This document shows, piece after piece, positions 7,557 to 16,029 of a stretch of 64,000 bases of DNA. The translations under genes were made by a program, and so were the position numbers. Below the pieces are notes generated by a model. That model saw nothing but the letters and a program-made list of their open reading frames with translations, made no database searches and was not told the origin of the DNA. This DNA is from DATMRS01 sp035566015. GTDB lineage: Bacteria > Pseudomonadota > Alphaproteobacteria > Sphingomonadales > Sphingomonadaceae. The stretch spans positions 1 to 64,000 of the forward strand of contig DATMRS010000003.1 of the NCBI GenBank assembly GCA_035566015.1, in the 5' to 3' direction. Positions within the stretch are counted from its first letter, which is position 1; every line of letters begins with the position of its first letter.

Positions 7557-9014
7557 TTAAATCGAGCTTATGGCCGATGGGGAAGCGAACCAGTTGCCGT
7601 GGAAACCGGGCGGAACGCGGTGCGGAATGTGGATGCTTGCGACAGGCGCGTCCTCGAATGCCATCGCGTCGAGGATGACAAGATCGGTCGTCTCCGTCTT
7701 CTGATCGACGACCAGACCCATCAGCCACCCCTCCCCCTCGGCGCTGTCCACGCCCGCCGGCACGAACACGAACTCGCCCGGATGCCGGCCGGGTCCGAAG
7801 CCATGCACCTGGCGGGTGCCCTGCTCCAGATCGTGCCGATAGAGCGCGGTCGCACCGACGAAACGGTCCTCGGCCTCGGTCGGTAGCGCCATCGTATAGG
7901 CATAGCGATAGGGCTGACCGAACCGCCGCTCGTCGATGCGCGGAAATTCCTGCGGGGCCGGATCGATCGCGCGGATCGCGACGGTGCGCGTCACCGGATC
8001 GACCGTCCAGCGCTCCAGCCCGCGCGACCGCGCGTCGGGCCCGCCGCGATCACCCACGAACATCGTGTCATAGGCGCACAGGTCAAGCGCCAGGCGGCCA
8101 TCGGGCAGATCATGGGCATTGGCGACGTGGAAGGCGAAGGCCTGCTCCATCGCGCACCACAGAATGTCGCCCTCTCCGCCACCGCGCGGCATCAGGCCGA
8201 TCCGGGCAGGATGATCGCTGTTCCAGCGATAGGGGAAGGGGTGTCCGGCGATCAACGTCTTCATCGAGAAGGTGACTGGCAGATCGAGGATAACGACATA
8301 GCGCGCGGTGATCGCGCAATCGTGGATCATCGGGCCCTGCCGCACCGCGATCGGCTGTTCGCGCACCACCTTCCCTTGCGGATCGAGGACGAGGTGGCGG
8401 ATCGTGCCCGGATCGGTGGCCTCGTAGCAGATGGCATGCTGCTCGCCGGTCAGCGGATCGCGATGCGGATGTGCGGTGAAGGAGCCCTTCAGCGTCCCGT
8501 CGAACGGATTGTAGCTCTGGGCGTCGAGCGTTTCGGACAGTTCGACCGGGAAACTCCCCGCCTCGACCAGCGCGAAACTGCGTCCGGCGACATCGACGAC
8601 ATTGGTATTGACCGTATCGAAACTGCCGTGGCGCGGACCCGGTGTCGGCGGCGTGCCCAGCGCTTGGGCCACCGCGTTCGATCGGATCCAGCGGTTGCGA
8701 TAGCCCAGCGCGCGCCCGTTCTCGATCGCAAGACTGTGCACCATGCCGTCGCCGACGAACCAGTGATAGGAGGCGGGATCGGCGTCCAGCGGATTCGGGC
8801 CGATCCGCATGTAACGGCCATTCAGCGCGGCAGGAATCGTGCCCGTCACCGCGAGTTCGGCGAGCGTCAGTTCCCGCTCCATCGGTGCGTGGATACCGGT
8901 GAGGAACGGGTGCGGATCGGCGGGTTGCGGCAGGCGCGCGCGGTTGAACGCGGCAACCGCCTCGATGCCCTTCGTGACGCCCGCCCGAATAAGGGTTTCG
9001 ACTCGGCTTCCCAT
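7557..9014 (-). CDS. Carotenoid oxygenase family protein
   Basis: A 485-residue member of the carotenoid cleavage / lignostilbene dioxygenase family, cytosolic Fe(II) enzymes that split a C=C bond with O2. The seven-bladed propeller landmarks are present: GRYMRIGPNP, YHWFVGDGMVH, then the four iron-ligand His in SFTAHPH, PMIHDCAIT, FAFHVANA and the C-terminal GFHGNWF. GGAGGT before the second ATG selects 9014 rather than 9026, because the first ATG overlaps that ribosome site. It is transcribed divergently from a TetR gene with a palindromic operator between them. Substrates could be apocarotenoids, retinoids or stilbenes. It is not closely similar to the second family member at 47443. Confidence 0.92.
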   Translation of the reverse strand: MGSRVETLIRAGVTKGIEAVAAFNRARLPQPADPHPFLTGIHAPMERELTLAELAVTGTIPAALNGRYMRIGPNPLDADPASYHWFVGDGMVHSLAIENGRALGYRNRWIRSNAVAQALGTPPTPGPRHGSFDTVNTNVVDVAGRSFALVEAGSFPVELSETLDAQSYNPFDGTLKGSFTAHPHRDPLTGEQHAICYEATDPGTIRHLVLDPQGKVVREQPIAVRQGPMIHDCAITARYVVILDLPVTFSMKTLIAGHPFPYRWNSDHPARIGLMPRGGGEGDILWCAMEQAFAFHVANAHDLPDGRLALDLCAYDTMFVGDRGGPDARSRGLERWTVDPVTRTVAIRAIDPAPQEFPRIDERRFGQPYRYAYTMALPTEAEDRFVGATALYRHDLEQGTRQVHGFGPGRHPGEFVFVPAGVDSAEGEGWLMGLVVDQKTETTDLVILDAMAFEDAPVASIHIPHRVPPGFHGNWFASPSAISSI

Positions 9015-9027
9015 GACGACCTCCAAT

Positions 9028-9068
9028 GTTTACACCGTTATCATAGACCCAATGGTAACAGTGTCAAC
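9028..9068. promoter_or_regulatory. TetR operator between the carotenoid oxygenase and tetR genes
   Basis: Left arm GTTTACACCGTTATCAT (9028-9044) and the reverse complement of the right arm, GTTGACACTGTTACCAT (9052-9068), agree at 13 of 17 positions around a 7-bp centre. The dyad fills almost the whole gap between the divergent starts at 9014 and 9069 and abuts the tetR ATG. This is the layout of an autoregulated TetR repressor controlling a divergent enzyme gene. Confidence 0.75.
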
Positions 9069-9632
9069 ATGGACAAGAGAAGCTATCATCATGGTGATTT
9101 GCGCGCGGCCCTGATCGAGGCCGGGCTCAGCCTGCTCGCCAGCCGCGATGCCGACGATCTCTCGTTGCGCGAGGTGGCGCGGACGGTGGGGGTGAGCGCG
9201 ACGGCCGTGTATCGCCACTTCCCCGACAAGAGCGCCCTGATGACCGCGCTCGCGCGCGAAGGGCTCGATCGGCTCGCGCGGGAGCAGCATGCCGCGTCGT
9301 CCGAAGCCGGGGGCGGCCCCGCCGGTTTCGCGGCGACGGGGCGGGCCTATGTCCGTTTCGCGCTCGCCAATCCCGCGCTGTTCCGCCTCATCTTCGCCTC
9401 GCCCGTGTTGCAGACGACCGACGAACGCGAGCACGCGAGCCAATCCGAGGCGTTCCGATTCCTGCAGGCGAACGCCGCGGCGGCGGTCGACGATCGCTCT
9501 AGGACGGGCGCAACCGGCATCGTCGCGGTGCGCGCCTGGGCGATGGTCCATGGCCTCGCCATGCTGATGCTCGACGGCCAGCTTCCGGCGGACGACGAGC
9601 TGATCGATCAGGTGATCGGCGCGGCTGGCTGA
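9069..9632 (+). CDS. TetR-family regulator (WHG-type C-terminal domain)
   Basis: A 187-residue TetR-type regulator starting MDKRSYHHGDLRAAL, an N terminus typical of the TetR subgroup with a WHG C-terminal domain. The helix-turn-helix reads LSLREVARTVGVSATAVYRHFPDKSALM (about residues 34-61). The C-terminal half contains AYVRFALANPALFRLIF and VRAWAMVHGLAML, usual for this subgroup. The start is set by the ATG directly after the palindromic operator; any longer in-frame extension would run antisense through the carotenoid oxygenase gene. It probably represses the divergent carotenoid oxygenase gene and itself. Confidence 0.9.
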   Translation: MDKRSYHHGDLRAALIEAGLSLLASRDADDLSLREVARTVGVSATAVYRHFPDKSALMTALAREGLDRLAREQHAASSEAGGGPAGFAATGRAYVRFALANPALFRLIFASPVLQTTDEREHASQSEAFRFLQANAAAAVDDRSRTGATGIVAVRAWAMVHGLAMLMLDGQLPADDELIDQVIGAAG

Positions 9633-9663
9633 ACAGGCCATTCCAGACAAAGTCATGTAGAGC

Positions 9664-9695
9664 AATGGCGCGAAATCACCTGAAGCGCCATTTTT
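9664..9695 (+). terminator. Probable intrinsic terminator after tetR
   Basis: AATGGCGC (9664-9671) pairs perfectly with GCGCCATT (9685-9692) and is followed by TTT. It lies 32 bp after the tetR stop, in the 187-bp gap before the aldolase operon. The T run is short, so confidence is moderate. Confidence 0.55.
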
Positions 9696-9819
9696 AGCCG
9701 ATATCTGGCCCGCATGTCGCTATGTTCAAGGCGAGACATATCGGGCAGATGTAACGTATAGCAAGGTACGCAGTGATTCGAGAGCGCGTCGACCGCGCCA
9801 AAGTGATGGGAGAAGCAGC

Positions 9820-10698
9820 ATGCCGTTGGTCAATATGAAGCCGGTGCTCCGCGAGGCGATGGAGCAGGGATATGCGGTCGCTGCCTTCAATCTCGTCGAT
9901 TACGGCACCACCAAGGCGATGGTCAAAGCCGCCGAGGAACTGAGCGCCCCGGTGATCGTCCAGGTGTCGACCAAGACGATCAAGTTCTACAGCCATGAGG
10001 AAGTCTATAGCTGGGTGCATACGGTGGCGGCCAGGTCGCCGGTGCCGGTCGTACTCCATCTCGACCATTGCAAGGATCTCGACGTCATCCGCAAATGCGT
10101 CGAAACGGGCTGGACCTCAGTGATGATCGACGCGTCCGACCAGCCGTTCGAAAAGAATCTCGAACTGTCACGCCAGGTGGTCGAGATCGCGGCGGCGAAG
10201 GGCATCGGCGTCGAGGCCGAGATCGGCCAGATTCTCGGCGTCGAGGACGATATGGTCGTCGAGGCGCACCAATCGCATCTCGCCGACCCGGCCGAGGCCG
10301 AGCGCTTCTGCCGCGAGCTCGATCTTTCGGCCTTCGCCGCCGCCGTCGGCACCGCGCACGGCTATTATAAGGGCGAGCCCGATGTCGCCTTCGATCTCAT
10401 CAAGGAAATCAACGGCCGCACCAGGACACCGATGGCGCTCCACGGCGGCACCGGCCTCGATGAAGAGACGATCCGGCGCTGCATCTCGCTCGGCTGCGCG
10501 AAGGTCAATATCTCGACCAACCTGAAGCATGTGTTCGTCGAGAGCTTCGTCGGCTATCATCAGGAAAACCCCGACGATTATGAGCCGCTGCGTCTCATCA
10601 AGGCGCAATATGACGCGTGCAAGGACCTGTTCAAATCAAAGATCGCTGAATTTGGCGGCAGCAATCGCGCCGCCGAGCTGCTCGCCAAGGCCGCCTGA
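9820..10698 (+). CDS. Class II fructose-bisphosphate-type (ketose-bisphosphate) aldolase
   Basis: A 292-residue zinc-dependent aldolase of the FbaA/GatY/KbaY family, which reversibly joins DHAP to an aldehyde. Conserved elements are visible: VVLHLDHCKD (catalytic Asp and zinc-ligand His near residues 80-85), SVMIDASDQPFEKNL, VEAEIGQILGVEDD, VGTAHGYYKG with a zinc-ligand His, PMALHGGTGL with the third His, and KVNISTNLK, which binds the substrate phosphate. The next genes encode a HAD phosphatase, DhaL and DhaK at short spacing on the same strand, so DHAP metabolism is the common theme. Which aldehyde or ketose is used is open. Confidence 0.92.
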   Translation: MPLVNMKPVLREAMEQGYAVAAFNLVDYGTTKAMVKAAEELSAPVIVQVSTKTIKFYSHEEVYSWVHTVAARSPVPVVLHLDHCKDLDVIRKCVETGWTSVMIDASDQPFEKNLELSRQVVEIAAAKGIGVEAEIGQILGVEDDMVVEAHQSHLADPAEAERFCRELDLSAFAAAVGTAHGYYKGEPDVAFDLIKEINGRTRTPMALHGGTGLDEETIRRCISLGCAKVNISTNLKHVFVESFVGYHQENPDDYEPLRLIKAQYDACKDLFKSKIAEFGGSNRAAELLAKAA

Positions 10699-10712
10699 GG
10701 GTTGTCGCGATC

Positions 10713-11435
10713 ATGAAAGCGATAATCTTCGACTGCGACGGCGTCCTCGTCGATACCGAACGCGACGGCCACCGCGTCGCCTTCAACCGCGCGTTCAAGG
10801 CGCTGGGCATCGCTGCCGAATGGGACGTGCCCACCTATGCCGGGCTGCTGCTGGTTGCGGGCGGCAAGGAACGCATGCGCCATTATTTCGATCGGCATGG
10901 CTGGCCCGAAGGCCGACGGGAGTCGCATGACGAGTTGATCGCCGCGCTGCACAGGACGAAGACCGATCTTTTCATGGAGATCATCGCCGGCGGCCAGCTT
11001 CCGCTTCGTCCCGGCATCGCCCGGATCGTGGACGAGGCGATCGCGGCCGGCGTCCGGCTGGGCGTTTGCACCACGTCCAATCCGAAGGCGATCGACGGCG
11101 TGCTCGACCTGCTGGGCCCCGAGCGCAAGGCCCGTTTCGAGTTCGTGCATGCCGGCGATATCGTGCACCGCAAGAAACCCGATCCCGAAATCTACGAGCT
11201 TGCCAAGCAATCGCTCCGATTGCCGACGGCCGAGTGCATCGTGATCGAGGACAGCCGCAACGGGCTGCTCGCCGCGACCGGCGCGGGCCTGCCCTGCCTC
11301 ATCACGACGAGCACCTACACCACCGGCGAGGATTTCAGCGAAGCCGTGGACGTGGTGCCCGAACTCGGCGACGCGCCGAACATCCGGGTGACGCTCGCCG
11401 ATCTCGCCCGCTTCGCGACGAAGCAGGCGGCGTAA
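10713..11435 (+). CDS. HAD hydrolase, CbbY/beta-phosphoglucomutase-like
   Basis: A 240-residue HAD-superfamily enzyme. Motif I reads FDCDGVLVDTE at the N terminus (DxD nucleophile and acid/base Asp). Motif II is CTTSNPKA, motif III the Lys of HRKKPDPEIY, and motif IV VIEDSRNG. The cap insertion and the LPCLITTSTYTTGEDF tail resemble CbbY-type sugar phosphatases. It starts 14 bp after the aldolase stop, so it is in the same operon, and it could dephosphorylate the ketose phosphate made or consumed by the aldolase. The real substrate is not known. Confidence 0.88.
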   Translation: MKAIIFDCDGVLVDTERDGHRVAFNRAFKALGIAAEWDVPTYAGLLLVAGGKERMRHYFDRHGWPEGRRESHDELIAALHRTKTDLFMEIIAGGQLPLRPGIARIVDEAIAAGVRLGVCTTSNPKAIDGVLDLLGPERKARFEFVHAGDIVHRKKPDPEIYELAKQSLRLPTAECIVIEDSRNGLLAATGAGLPCLITTSTYTTGEDFSEAVDVVPELGDAPNIRVTLADLARFATKQAA

Positions 11436-11474
11436 AGGCGGCGCGCCCCACGCCAATTTGGGAGAGAATGGACG

Positions 11475-12131
11475 ATGGGTGATATCACGATTGCGGATGT
11501 CGAGCGCGCGGTGCGGGCCGCCGCCGGCACCGTCCTCAGCAACCAGCAATATTTTTCGGACCTCGACGGCGTCGCCGGCGACGGCGATTTCGGCGCGTCG
11601 CTCGCCGCCGGCTTCCGCGTCGTGGACAAGGATTTCGATACGCTCGACAAAAGCTCGATCGGCGCGTTCCTGCTCAAGATCAGCATGATCATCACGCGCA
11701 ATGTCGGCGGCTGCTCAGGCCCGATCTGGGGCACCGGCTTCATGCGCGCGGCGATGCTGTCGAAGGAAAAGACATCGATCTCGCTCGCCGAGCTGGAACA
11801 GATGCTGACCGCCGCGGTCGACGGCATCCAGCAGCGCGGCGGCGCGCAGCTTGGCGACAAGACGCTCCTTGATGCGCTGATCCCGGTTCGCGACACGGTG
11901 AAGGCGCATGCCGAGGGCGGGGCGGACGGAGCAACGGCGCTGAAGGCCTGCGCCGAAGCCGCCGAAGAGGCGATCGAACGCACGAAGCATCTGGAGGCGA
12001 AGCGCGGCCGGCAGTCCTTCACCGGCGAACGCAGCATCGGCTCGCTCGATCCGGGCATCGTCGCGATCGCCACGATCCTGGGCGACATATGCACCGAATT
12101 CGGCGTCAGCCGCGCCTCGAAGGCGGCCTGA
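11475..12131 (+). CDS. dhaL: Dihydroxyacetone kinase L subunit (ADP/ATP-binding, DhaL/Dak2)
   Basis: A 218-residue Dak2-domain protein, the nucleotide-binding subunit of a DhaK-type kinase. The Mg-binding aspartates lie in LDGVAGDGDFG as Asp31, Asp36 and Asp38. The usual GDGDHG is GDGDFG here, with Phe39 for His. Further signatures are GGCSGPIWGTGF, GDKTLLDALIP and GRQSFTGERSIGSLDPG. No PTS-type DhaM gene is nearby, so the kinase is probably ATP-dependent. The order dhaL then dhaK is the reverse of the common arrangement. Dak-family kinases that use erythrulose or other ketoses are known, so dihydroxyacetone is only one possibility. Confidence 0.88.
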   Translation: MGDITIADVERAVRAAAGTVLSNQQYFSDLDGVAGDGDFGASLAAGFRVVDKDFDTLDKSSIGAFLLKISMIITRNVGGCSGPIWGTGFMRAAMLSKEKTSISLAELEQMLTAAVDGIQQRGGAQLGDKTLLDALIPVRDTVKAHAEGGADGATALKACAEAAEEAIERTKHLEAKRGRQSFTGERSIGSLDPGIVAIATILGDICTEFGVSRASKAA

Positions 12132-12176
12132 ACGTTCCAATACCACCAAGACAATAATCCCGGAGGGGGGCAATCC

Positions 12177-13172
12177 ATGAAGAAATTCGTCAACGATCCT
12201 GATAACTTCGTCGCCGAGATGCTCGAAGGGGTCTATCTCGCCAACCAGGACAAGCTGAAGCTCGTCCCCGAATTTAACCTGATCCACCGTGCCGATCGCC
12301 CGGCCAACGACAAGGTCTCGATCATCCAGGGTTCGGGCAGCGGCCATGAGCCGGCGCATATCATGGCGGTCGGCCCCGGTATGCTCGACGCGGCGGCGCC
12401 GGGCGCGGTCTTCGCCGCGCCGCCGGTCGACTATTGTTATGAGTGCATCAAGGCAATGCGGTCCGACAAGGGCGTGCTCGTCCTGATCAACAATTATCAA
12501 GGCGACCGCATGAACTGGGACATGGCGGTCGAGATGGCCGAGGCCGAGGGCATCAAGGTCAAGGCGTTCATCATCGACGACGACGTCGCGGTACAGGACA
12601 GCACGCATACCGTGGGCCGTCGCGGCGTCGCGGGCAATTTCTTCGTCATCAAGGCGTGCGGCGCGGCGGCCGAGCGCGGGGCGAGCATCGAGGAGCTGCT
12701 GGCGCTCTGCGAGAAGGTCAATGGGCAGGTGCGCACGATGGGCGTCGCGCTCACCTCCTGCACGCCCCCCGTCAAGGGCACGCCGATTTTCGAGATCGGC
12801 GAGGATGAGATGGAGGTCGGCGTCGGCATCCATGGCGAGCCCGGCCGGCGGCGCGACAAGATCAAGCCCGCCGACGCGATCGTCGACGAGATGTTCGACG
12901 CCGTCGCGCACGACCTGCCCTTCAAAACGGGCGATCGCGTCGCGCTGATGATCAACGGGCTTGGCGGAACGCCCGTCAGCGAACTCTATGTGCTCTATCG
13001 ACGTGCGGCCGAGCGCTGCAAGGAAGCGGGGCTCACGATCGCCCGCAACTATGTCGGCGAATATTGCACCTCGCTCGAAATGGCGGGCGCCTCGCTCACC
13101 CTGCTGCGCCTCGACAAAGAGTTGGAGGAGTTGCTCGCCGCGCCGGCGGAAATACCGATCCGGGTCTTCTGA
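12177..13172 (+). CDS. dhaK: Dihydroxyacetone kinase K subunit (substrate-binding, DhaK/Dak1)
   Basis: A 331-residue Dak1-domain protein that binds the keto-sugar covalently. Key residues are present: His57 in GSGSGHEPAH, Asp110 in NNYQGD, and His219 in VGVGIHGEPG, the residue that forms a hemiaminal with dihydroxyacetone in characterised DhaK. A strong GGAGGGGGG site precedes the ATG. It is the last gene of the aldolase, HAD, dhaL, dhaK operon. With DhaL it would make DHAP, or another ketose phosphate, for the aldolase, or phosphorylate a ketose for the aldolase to split. Confidence 0.92.
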   Translation: MKKFVNDPDNFVAEMLEGVYLANQDKLKLVPEFNLIHRADRPANDKVSIIQGSGSGHEPAHIMAVGPGMLDAAAPGAVFAAPPVDYCYECIKAMRSDKGVLVLINNYQGDRMNWDMAVEMAEAEGIKVKAFIIDDDVAVQDSTHTVGRRGVAGNFFVIKACGAAAERGASIEELLALCEKVNGQVRTMGVALTSCTPPVKGTPIFEIGEDEMEVGVGIHGEPGRRRDKIKPADAIVDEMFDAVAHDLPFKTGDRVALMINGLGGTPVSELYVLYRRAAERCKEAGLTIARNYVGEYCTSLEMAGASLTLLRLDKELEELLAAPAEIPIRVF

Positions 13173-13278
13173 GGCGGCAGACCGGGGGCAAGGGAAGAGG
13201 CGCGCCACGCGCGATGCGCGGCGCCACGGCATAAGCATCACACGGCCTGTAGGGATATGGGGCAAGGGGAGAGCGGTG

Positions 13279-14343
13279 ATGAAACTGTTCAAGTTGGCTT
13301 TGGGCGCGGCGACCGCATGGCTCGCTTTGGGGCTTGCGACGGCATCCGCCCAGCAGGCGCAGGCTCCGGTGGACCTCACTGTCCTGCCGCCTGTGCCGCA
13401 TGATTATCAGCCGAAGAAGACGAGCTGGGGCGAGCCCGACTTTCGCGGCATGTGGCCGATCGATCATCTCGGCGGCCTGCCGCTCCAGCGCACCGTCGAG
13501 CAGGGCAATCGCGTCTTCCTGAACGACGAGGAATATGCGGTGCGCGAGGCGCGGATGGAGCGTTCGCGGAACGCCGCCGCGGCCGAGACGAAGGCGAACA
13601 AGCTCGGCATGGGCAATTGGGTGGAGATGACCGGTGCGGGCCGGCGCACCTCGCTGCTGATCGATCCGCCCAACGGGCGGCTGCCCGAACTGACCGCCGA
13701 GGGCAAGCGCCGGCGGGACATCGGCCGGTCGAGCTGGGTGAAAGGCCAGACGTTCGACTGGGTGACGGACTTCGATAGCTGGGATCGCTGCATCACGCGC
13801 GGCTTCCCCGCCTCGATGCTGCCGTTCCGCTACAATAACGGCATCCGCATCTTCCAGTCGCCGGGCGTGGTGGTGATCGATCTCGAAATGATCCACGATT
13901 CGCGGATCATCCCCACCGACGGCCGCACTGCCGTTCCCGTCAAGCTCACCAACTGGATGGGCGAAAGCCGGGGCCATTGGGAAGGCAATACGCTGGTCAT
14001 CGAAACGTCGAATATCCGGACGGGCGCCGCGCCGCTCAACATGGCCACGATCGGCGCGCCACCGAACAACGTCATCCCGATGAGCCCGCAGGCGCATGTC
14101 GTCGAGAGGCTCACGATGACCGGGCCGGATTCGCTCATCTACGAGATGACCTACAGCGATCCGGTGATCTGGACCGCACCCTATACGGTTCGGCTGAACT
14201 GGCAGCGCAACAACGATTACAAATTCTTCGAATATGCCTGCCACGAGGGCAATGTGCAGATTCGCAACTACATCACTGCCTCCCGCGCCCAACGCGCAAA
14301 GGACGCGGCGGCGAAGGCAGAGGCCGCCCCGGCGAAGGAGTGA
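13279..14343 (+). CDS. Secreted protein of unknown function
   Basis: A 354-residue protein starting at ATG 13279, with a Sec-type signal peptide (MKLFKLALGAATAWLALGLA followed by ATASAQQ). The mature part is rich in Trp, Arg and Asn and contains WGEPDFRGMWPIDHLGG, WDRCITRGFPASMLPF, ESRGHWEGNTLVIETSNI and YEMTYSDPVIWTAPYTVRLNW. Such repeats of Gly-Trp-Asn-rich strands suggest a beta-rich periplasmic or surface protein; I recognise no catalytic motif. It stands alone, 106 bp after dhaK, and is followed by a good terminator. Its tail is Ala/Lys-rich. Confidence 0.72.
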   Translation: MKLFKLALGAATAWLALGLATASAQQAQAPVDLTVLPPVPHDYQPKKTSWGEPDFRGMWPIDHLGGLPLQRTVEQGNRVFLNDEEYAVREARMERSRNAAAAETKANKLGMGNWVEMTGAGRRTSLLIDPPNGRLPELTAEGKRRRDIGRSSWVKGQTFDWVTDFDSWDRCITRGFPASMLPFRYNNGIRIFQSPGVVVIDLEMIHDSRIIPTDGRTAVPVKLTNWMGESRGHWEGNTLVIETSNIRTGAAPLNMATIGAPPNNVIPMSPQAHVVERLTMTGPDSLIYEMTYSDPVIWTAPYTVRLNWQRNNDYKFFEYACHEGNVQIRNYITASRAQRAKDAAAKAEAAPAKE

Positions 14344-14374
14344 TACCGGGACGACCCAACTGTGTCGACAAAAG

Positions 14375-14400
14375 GAGCCGGCGCCAACCGGCTCTTTTTT
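14375..14400 (+). terminator. Intrinsic terminator
   Basis: GAGCCGG (14375-14381), a six-base loop, CCGGCTC (14388-14394), then six T. It lies 32 bp after the stop of the secreted-protein gene and ends that unit. Confidence 0.88.
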
Positions 14401-14613
14401 ATGCGGCGACGACACCACAGTGTGCGGGATGACGGTGAGCTTCCACGCGAAAATGATCTCTGCGTTGATTCAATGGCCCACCCCGTGAGAAGATATGATT
14501 CGGAGTCGATCTTGGCGGCGCCGAAGACCGAAGGCCATGCCGCGCTCTCGGTCAATGATTGAAAAGCTCTGGGCTAAGATGACATAATCCACGGAAACAA
14601 GGAGTCACGAGGC

Positions 14614-15729
14614 TTGAATTTTTTGGAGAATACCGTCATCAAATTTTATGACCACTGGCAGGGTCTGGTTTACCTCTTATTTATCCTGCTCGGCGCGCTG
14701 ATCGCGACCCTCGTCATCCATCTTGTTCTGCGCAAGCATTACAATCGCCCACGCAAAAGCGAACACGCCTGGCGCGATGCCGTTCTGGGGGCGCTGAATG
14801 CGCCGCTTCAGTGCGTGGTGTGGGTCCTCGGTTTCAGCATTGCCGCGAGCGTGCTTACCATCGATGGACGAATGCCGTTCCTCGCCAGGGTGTTTCCGCC
14901 GGTTCGCGATGTGGTTGCAATAGGCATAGCCGCCTGGTTTCTTATCCGTCTGGCACGGCAAGTCTCGGATAATCTACATAGTCGCGCGCAGGCTGACGGT
15001 CAGGATTTCGACGAAACAGCCGCTGACGCGATCGGAAAATCCGTCACGGCCGCGATCGTCGTTGTCGCCGCGCTGGTGATGATGCAGACACTCGGCTTCT
15101 CGATCACAAGTCTGCTTGCCTTCGGCGGCGTTGCCGGCATTGCGCTCGGCTTCGCCGCGCAAGGATTGGTCGCAAACCTGCTGGGCGGCGCTACGATTTA
15201 CGCCAGTCGTCCATTCAAGGTCGGCGATCATATCGTGTTCCCCGGCACGCCCTCGACAGGCGGGTACATCGGTTGGCAGGCGGGCGAGGTCCAGCATATC
15301 GGCTGGCGGGCAACCCATGTCCTCGATTGGAATGGCAAGCCATTTTACGTTCCCAATGCCAAATTCAATACTGAGACGATCGTCAATCACTCGCGCATGT
15401 CGTTTCGCCAGATTTCAGAATATGTGTATGTGCGCCTCGAAGATATAGATAAAATCTCCGGCATTGTTGCGGACGTAAACCATATGCTGGAAGATCACCC
15501 CGAAATGGGAGACTATATTGTTTTCAGGTTCGATAGTTACGGTGAATTTTCTTTGAAACTTTATCTGTATGCCTACACGTCCGGTGCGATTACCGCTTAC
15601 ACCGATTACATGCGCGTCAAGCAAGACCTGCTATTGAAGATTGCCGCCATCATAAGCCAACATGGCGCCAAGCTGGCTGTGCCGGTTGCTGCTGTGCATC
15701 TGTCCGAAGGCCCGGTATCGCAACATTGA
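14614..15729 (+). CDS. MscS-family mechanosensitive channel
   Basis: A 371-residue inner-membrane protein. Hydrophobic segments lie near residues 17-40, 62-85, 95-115 and 142-165. They are followed by the pore-lining TM3 signature FGGVAGIALGFAAQGLVANLLGG, rich in Ala and Gly, and the cytosolic beta domain SRPFKVGDHIVFPG, then FYVPNAKFNTETIVNHSRM. The start is a TTG with GGAG about ten bases upstream. The gene is noticeably richer in A/T than its neighbours and is flanked by a terminator on one side and an alphaproteobacterial-type intergenic repeat on the other, which may indicate separate acquisition. Role: release of solutes under osmotic downshock. Confidence 0.88.
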   Translation: MNFLENTVIKFYDHWQGLVYLLFILLGALIATLVIHLVLRKHYNRPRKSEHAWRDAVLGALNAPLQCVVWVLGFSIAASVLTIDGRMPFLARVFPPVRDVVAIGIAAWFLIRLARQVSDNLHSRAQADGQDFDETAADAIGKSVTAAIVVVAALVMMQTLGFSITSLLAFGGVAGIALGFAAQGLVANLLGGATIYASRPFKVGDHIVFPGTPSTGGYIGWQAGEVQHIGWRATHVLDWNGKPFYVPNAKFNTETIVNHSRMSFRQISEYVYVRLEDIDKISGIVADVNHMLEDHPEMGDYIVFRFDSYGEFSLKLYLYAYTSGAITAYTDYMRVKQDLLLKIAAIISQHGAKLAVPVAAVHLSEGPVSQH

Positions 15730-15848
15730 TGTGAACCGCGATGCATGGACTCGAGGAATTAAGCGTGGCCGGGATTCGGTTTAGAGCATTTTCAAGTCAG
15801 ACGGCATGGCCTGACGTCCCGGAAAACGCGGAAAACAAATAACGAATA

Positions 15849-15884
15849 GAGCATGATCCGATTCGATCGGATCGGATCGTGCTC
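15849..15884. repeat. 14-bp inverted repeat in the 300-bp gap after MscS
   Basis: GAGCATGATCCGAT (15849-15862) and ATCGGATCGTGCTC (15871-15884) are complementary at 13 of 14 positions. A neighbouring AGAGCATTTTCAAG at about 15784 resembles the intergenic repeats scattered in many alphaproteobacteria. The gap 15730-16029 contains no gene that I can support. There is no T run, so a terminator role is not evident. Confidence 0.6.
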
Positions 15885-16029
15885 CAGACCAAGATCATAT
15901 CCGGTTTCGAGCCGCCCAAAGCGGCTGCTGAACGACAGGCATGGGGCGCAAGGGGCGATCACACGAATGGCGGTTTGGGCGAAAGCCGCTCCGATCCGGG
16001 TCCACAGCTTAAACGCCCGCCGCCCCTCC

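Noticed and set aside
8112..9068. Upstream extension of the TetR gene at 9069
   Set aside because: It would run antisense through the carotenoid oxygenase gene and across the palindromic operator. The TetR domain starts at the ATG at 9069.
15849..15884. Intrinsic terminator after the MscS gene
   Set aside because: The hairpin is strong but there is no following T run, and it lies 120 bp after the stop. Kept as a repeat only.
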